This document shows, piece by piece, positions 5,961 to 8,549 of a stretch of 8,549 bases of DNA. Position 1 is the first letter of the stretch. Every line of letters starts with the position of its first letter. Both the position numbers and the translations under genes were made by a program. The notes under the pieces are model-generated. The model ran no database searches. It saw nothing but the letters and a program-made list of their open reading frames with translations, and was not told where the DNA came from. The stretch spans positions 1 to 8,549 of the forward strand of contig JAFRUW010000052.1 of the NCBI GenBank assembly GCA_017438675.1. Direction: 5' to 3'. Source of the stretch: Oscillospiraceae bacterium. GTDB lineage: Bacteria; Bacillota; Clostridia; Oscillospirales; Oscillospiraceae.

Positions 5961-6243
5961 GTAGGGGCGGGCCTCCGCGCCCGCCCGCTTGTGTGTCTTG
6001 CGCCGTGACTGCGGGCGGGCGTTTTATGGCTTCCCCTCAAGGGAGAGGCAAGGGACGTTGGTTCCCCACCGCACCCGTAGGGGCGGGCCTCCGGGCCCGC
6101 CCGCTGTTGGGTCTTTTGCCGGGATTGCGGGCGGGCGTAAAAAAAGGCTTCCCCTCGAGGGAGAGGCAAGGGGCGCGCTTTCCCACCGCACCCGTAGGGG
6201 CGGGTCTCCGCGCCCGCCCGCTTTTGCGTTTTCTGCCGTGATT
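5961..6243. repeat. Tandem array, about 2.4 copies of a 116-117 bp unit led by a GC-rich palindrome
   Basis: Units begin at 5961, 6077 and 6194, each with GTAGGGGCGGG and the partner GCCCGCCCG, forming a hairpin of about 9-10 bp. Each full unit then carries a variable spacer, a second GCGGGCGGGCG that could pair with the first palindrome's right arm, a shared GGCTTCCCCTC and GGGAGAGGCAAGG segment, and ends in CCACCGCACCC. The first two units are full (116 and 117 bases) and differ by scattered substitutions and small indels; the third stops after about 50 bases. Differences between copies in the hairpin loop (CTCCGCG versus CTCCGGG) leave the palindrome intact. The array fills most of a divergent intergenic region. 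Related to REP/BIME-like elements; no repeat name can be assigned from sequence alone. Confidence 0.85.
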
Positions 6244-6272
6244 GGCTGTGTTTATCACGTTATGTTCCCTTT

Positions 6273-6348
6273 GTAGGGGCGACCCTTGCGGTCGTCCCCT
6301 GTTGTGTATAGTCAGGCATAAGGGACAGCCGCAAGGGCTGCCCCTGCA
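6273..6348. repeat. Head-to-head pair of REP-like palindromes
   Basis: Forward unit 6273-6300 starts GTAGGGGCGACCCTTGCGG and can fold with a CTTGC loop. Inverted unit 6321-6348 reads AGGGACAGCCGCAAGGGC on the plus strand, that is the reverse complement of a GCAGGGGCAGCC-type unit. Twenty bases separate them. This is the paired inverted arrangement seen in BIME-type elements. The inverted unit is nearly identical to the one following the dockerin gene at 8413-8440, in opposite orientation. The 78 bases after it (6349-6426) hold nothing I recognise. Confidence 0.8.
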
Positions 6349-6426
6349 TGGGGTGATAGCAACCGCCCAACCCACAGGCGAAAAACTGCACCTCACGCAA
6401 AAATGCACAAAATCACCAAAAATATA

Positions 6427-6456
6427 TTTACAGGCATGGGATAAATATGGTATTCT
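6427..6456 (+). promoter_or_regulatory. Candidate promoter of the dockerin gene
   Basis: TTTACA (6427-6432) and TATTCT (6451-6456) are separated by 18 bases in an AT-rich stretch just after the GC-rich repeats. The transcript would begin near 6463, giving a leader of about 60 nt. Other AT-rich hexamers nearby (TATATA, TAATAT) could act instead, so the exact choice is uncertain. Confidence 0.35.
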
Positions 6457-6509
6457 ATATAAGGAATAATATACACTGAAGGCTGTATTCTGAATAACAC
6501 AATAAAGAG

Positions 6510-6516
6510 AAGGAGG
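6510..6516 (+). promoter_or_regulatory. Strong ribosome binding site of the dockerin gene
   Basis: AAGGAGG stands seven bases before the ATG at 6524. It is a full Shine-Dalgarno match, settles the start, and suggests high translation. Confidence 0.85.
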
Positions 6517-6523
6517 CTATTTT

Positions 6524-8395
6524 ATGAAGAAAAACAGATTTTTGTCTCTGCTTCTGGCGCTGGTCATGCTCTTCGGCGCGGTGTCCGCCCTGGGCGCGAC
6601 GGCAAGCGCGGAGATGAAGCTGGAAACGCCCTACGGGTGGTTTGGACCCAATCATACCATAAAGTGGAAACTGGTCCCCGGTATCTTATCATCATCGAGC
6701 CCAAACTCTTACAAAGTAAAATATCATGTACGAGGCTATTATTCCATCGACGGCGCACTGGGTATTACGGAAGCCTTCAGCTTCTGGGTTGAAATACTAA
6801 CGTTTTTGTCTGACGGAGAAAGTTATGCCACCAGTGGGCAAGACATGACCTTTCATCTTGATCTTTCTGAAAAAGGATATGCAAGTATCGATGCACTTGA
6901 TTATATCTGCTTTTATCCTGTTTATAATCAAACTATAGATAAAGAAAAGCTGCATCTCACCTTTTATATCAATGCAGCGCAAGAACTGTCCTCCACTATT
7001 GTTGAAAGCGACGATTATATAAGCGAAACTATTACAGGCAGTGAGCTTCAGCAGGGACTGGGAATACTTCCTCCCGGCTTTGTTACGCTTTCTCCCCGAA
7101 GCCCCCGCTTAGGCAGCTCCCTCACCTATTCGCTCAGCGGCGAGCTGGCAAACCTCAACACAAACTGGGCAATACCGTATTGGGAGCGAAGCAGCAACGG
7201 TGTTGACGGCTGGGAAATCATACGGCAGAACAGCCCCGGAGTTCACATCGTGGATTATGACGACCTTGACCAGTACATACGCCTGGTATTTAGATCTCAA
7301 TTCTATGCAGATGAGATAGTAAGCACGGCAAAACACATTGACAAGGAAACTCTGAGCGGAGAAGTATACATTTCTCCCGCAAGCCCGAAAGCGGGCGAAA
7401 CGCTGACGGCGTATCTCAGCGGAACCGCCTTTGCCATCCCGAATGCAAAGCTCCATTATCAGTGGCGGTATTCCACGGGCAACACCAGATACATCAATAT
7501 CGAGGGAGCCACAGGAAAAACATACACCGTTCCATCGTCAACACCGGCGGGCTACAAATACGAGGTGGTCGTAACTGCCGACGGACATGACGGGTCGCTG
7601 ATCAGCGAGCCCGTGACGGTAGCCGCTGCTCCCGCTCTCAGCGGTACGGTCAGGATCAGCCCGACATCACCGAAAGCGGGCGAAACGCTGACGATAAGTC
7701 TCAGCGGCACCGTAGGGAGCATCCCGTCCTCAAAGCTGCACTATCAATGGCGCTCCGCAGCGAGCAACGCCAGATTCAGCAGTATTTCAGGCGCGACGAA
7801 CAGTACATACACTGTTCCGACGTCCACATCGGCGGGCTACAGATATGAGGTGTATGTTACGGCTGACGGATATGAAGGGACGCTTGTCAGCAATACCGCG
7901 ACGGTTGTGGAGGGAACGCCGACTCTCAGCGGAAAGGCAACAGTCAGCCCGGCCAACCCGAAGGTGGGCGATACGCTGAGGATTACGCTCAGCGGTGGCC
8001 TTGAGAACATTTCAGCCCGAAATATTAAATACCAGTGGCAGTATACCACGGGCAACAGCAGATACAGCGGTATTCGCACGGCAACAGGCAGCACATATAA
8101 AATCCCCGATTCCGCCCAGCCGGGCTACAAATACCGGGTCGCAATAACCGCCGACGGTTATACCGGTACGATCTACAGCGATCCCGTGACGGTAACAGCG
8201 GCGTCCTCCTACCCCAAGGGGGACGTTGACCGCAGCGGACAGGTGGGAAACAGCGACCTCATCATGGTTGCCCGCCACGTGGTGCATATAATAACCCTCA
8301 CCGGCGAGCAGTTCACCCTTGGCGACATGGACAACGACAATGTCATCGACAACAAGGACATCATCAGCGTAGCGAGAAAGGTCGTAGGACTGTAA
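6524..8395 (+). CDS. Secreted protein with Ig-like repeats and C-terminal type I dockerin
   Basis: A 623-residue exported protein. Residues 1-29 form a Sec signal peptide: basic MKKNR, hydrophobic core, and an ASA site before E30. Residues 30-185 match nothing I know; they include several aromatic, beta-like stretches. Residues 186-276 look like a degenerate repeat (LSPRSPRLGSSLTYSLSG). Three clear Ig-like repeats start at 277, 372 and 468, about 95 residues each, with the pattern LSG-x-(V/A)-x-(I/V)-SP-x-(S/N)PK-x-G-(E/D)-TL, then (H/K)YQW and VTADG or ITADG. The dockerin covers 566-623 with two calcium-loop repeats: D567, D569, S571, D578 and D601, D603, D605, D612. Type I dockerins bind cohesins on scaffoldins or cell-surface anchors. 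No catalytic domain is visible, so this may be a binding, structural or adhesive component. The gene stands alone, divergent from its left neighbours, between clusters of palindromic repeats. Confidence 0.93.
   Translation: MKKNRFLSLLLALVMLFGAVSALGATASAEMKLETPYGWFGPNHTIKWKLVPGILSSSSPNSYKVKYHVRGYYSIDGALGITEAFSFWVEILTFLSDGESYATSGQDMTFHLDLSEKGYASIDALDYICFYPVYNQTIDKEKLHLTFYINAAQELSSTIVESDDYISETITGSELQQGLGILPPGFVTLSPRSPRLGSSLTYSLSGELANLNTNWAIPYWERSSNGVDGWEIIRQNSPGVHIVDYDDLDQYIRLVFRSQFYADEIVSTAKHIDKETLSGEVYISPASPKAGETLTAYLSGTAFAIPNAKLHYQWRYSTGNTRYINIEGATGKTYTVPSSTPAGYKYEVVVTADGHDGSLISEPVTVAAAPALSGTVRISPTSPKAGETLTISLSGTVGSIPSSKLHYQWRSAASNARFSSISGATNSTYTVPTSTSAGYRYEVYVTADGYEGTLVSNTATVVEGTPTLSGKATVSPANPKVGDTLRITLSGGLENISARNIKYQWQYTTGNSRYSGIRTATGSTYKIPDSAQPGYKYRVAITADGYTGTIYSDPVTVTAASSYPKGDVDRSGQVGNSDLIMVARHVVHIITLTGEQFTLGDMDNDNVIDNKDIISVARKVVGL
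7352..8209 (+). repeat. Three in-frame tandem copies of a 285-288 bp Ig-like domain module
   Basis: Copies begin at 7352, 7637 and 7925, all at a Leu-Ser-Gly codon triplet (CTGAGCGGA, CTCAGCGGT, CTCAGCGGA). The DNA is conserved too: AAAGCGGGCGAAACGCTGAC occurs in copies 1 and 2, and copy 3 has a close variant. Copies 1 and 2 are more alike at their starts, while copies 1 and 3 share CCACGGGCAACA in the middle, which suggests exchange between copies. The spacing keeps the reading frame, so copy number could change by recombination without breaking the protein. Confidence 0.85.
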
Positions 8396-8414
8396 AAATC
8401 AACCGAACACATGT

Positions 8415-8443
8415 AGGGGCAGCCCTTGCGGCTGTCCCTTTTT
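8415..8443 (+). terminator. Intrinsic terminator formed by a REP-like palindrome
   Basis: Twenty bases after the dockerin gene's stop, AGGGGCAGCC (8415-8424) pairs with GGCTGTCCCT (8430-8439) across a CTTGC loop: ten pairs, one of them G-U. TTTTT (8439-8443) follows at once. Stem, short loop and T-run meet the usual intrinsic terminator pattern. The hairpin is itself a member of the GTAGGGGC palindrome family. Confidence 0.75.
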
Positions 8444-8460
8444 GCCGTCAAAGACCGCAA

Positions 8461-8487
8461 TGGCGGGCGATCAATGATCGCCCCTGC
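8461..8487. repeat. REP-like palindrome, inverted orientation
   Basis: GGGCGATC (8465-8472) and GATCGCCC (8476-8483) form a perfect eight-pair stem with an AAT loop, followed by CCTGC. Read on the minus strand it begins GCAGGGGCGATC, so it is a GTAGGGGC-type unit pointing the opposite way to the terminator unit, from which it is separated by about 20 bases. Confidence 0.75.
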
Positions 8488-8516
8488 GGATGCGGCGGTA
8501 AATTGTTGCCGAATTT

Positions 8517-8541
8517 GTAGCGGCGGGCCTCTGCGCCCGCC
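8517..8541. repeat. REP-like palindrome, forward orientation, at the window edge
   Basis: The unit starts GTAGCGGCGGGC; GGCGGGC (8522-8528) pairs with GCCCGCC (8535-8541) across CTCTGC. It has C for the usual fourth G (GTAGC instead of GTAGG). It is the same type as the units of the 5961-6243 array. The cluster may continue beyond the window. Confidence 0.75.
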
Positions 8542-8549
8542 AAACGAGC

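Noticed and set aside
5961..6243. Possible CRISPR array
   Set aside because: The period is 116-117 bases, the spacers are themselves conserved between copies, and no cas gene is present.
5939..6469. Several overlapping open frames of 75-123 residues on both strands, rich in Arg, Gly and Pro (for example repeated PVGAGLRARP or GRARRPAPT)
   Set aside because: They are translations of the GC-rich tandem palindromes; the peptide repeats follow the 117-bp DNA period, occur in several frames at once, and have no ribosome binding sites.

Overview
The window looks like chromosomal DNA of a moderately GC-rich, gut-type clostridium (Bacillota, Clostridia, probably near Oscillospiraceae). The basis is gene content: a cdaA-cdaR pair followed by a DUF5685-type protein and a J-domain protein with a Cys-rich tail, a DUF3343/cysteine desulfurase pair, a secreted dockerin protein, and short palindromic repeats beginning GTAGGGGCG that I associate with such genomes. 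The assignment is inferred from families, not from a marker gene.

Layout. Positions 1-5825 hold genes read leftward (minus strand) in three transcription units. Unit 1 is a DUF3343 small protein (TTG start at 5825) and a class V aminotransferase/cysteine desulfurase (GTG start at 5574), overlapping by 4 nt. Unit 2 starts at a good sigma-A-type promoter at 4360-4388 and carries cdaA (c-di-AMP synthase), cdaR/ybbR (its membrane partner), a DUF5685-type Cys-rich protein, a J-domain/TPR protein with a Cys-rich tail, and a small polytopic membrane protein. Junctions are tight: 26-nt overlap, 0 nt, 18 nt, and a 4-nt ATGA overlap. Unit 3 is yicC, cut by the left edge, with its own extended -10 promoter at 139-147.

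Positions 5826-6523 form a 698-base divergent intergenic region with no credible gene. It holds the promoter of unit 1, about 2.4 tandem copies of a 116-117 bp GC-rich unit that begins with a palindrome (5961-6243), a head-to-head pair of related palindromes (6273-6348), and the leader of the next gene. I see nothing recognisable in 6349-6426.

Positions 6524-8395 (plus strand) encode a 623-residue secreted protein: signal peptide, unrecognised N-terminal region, one degenerate and three clear ~95-residue Ig-like repeats, and a C-terminal type I dockerin. A palindromic repeat of the same family lies right after the stop and ends in five T, so it probably serves as the terminator. Two more palindromes fill the right end.

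How the genes work together: unit 2 makes and probably controls c-di-AMP at the membrane, with three co-transcribed proteins whose link to c-di-AMP is unknown; the usual glmM is not in this cluster. Unit 1 is likely a sulfur or selenium mobilisation pair. The dockerin protein would be exported and held by a cohesin encoded elsewhere. No complete new system is proven; the best leads are the extended cda operon, the inverted repeat around the cdaA promoter, and the palindromic arrays around the dockerin gene.
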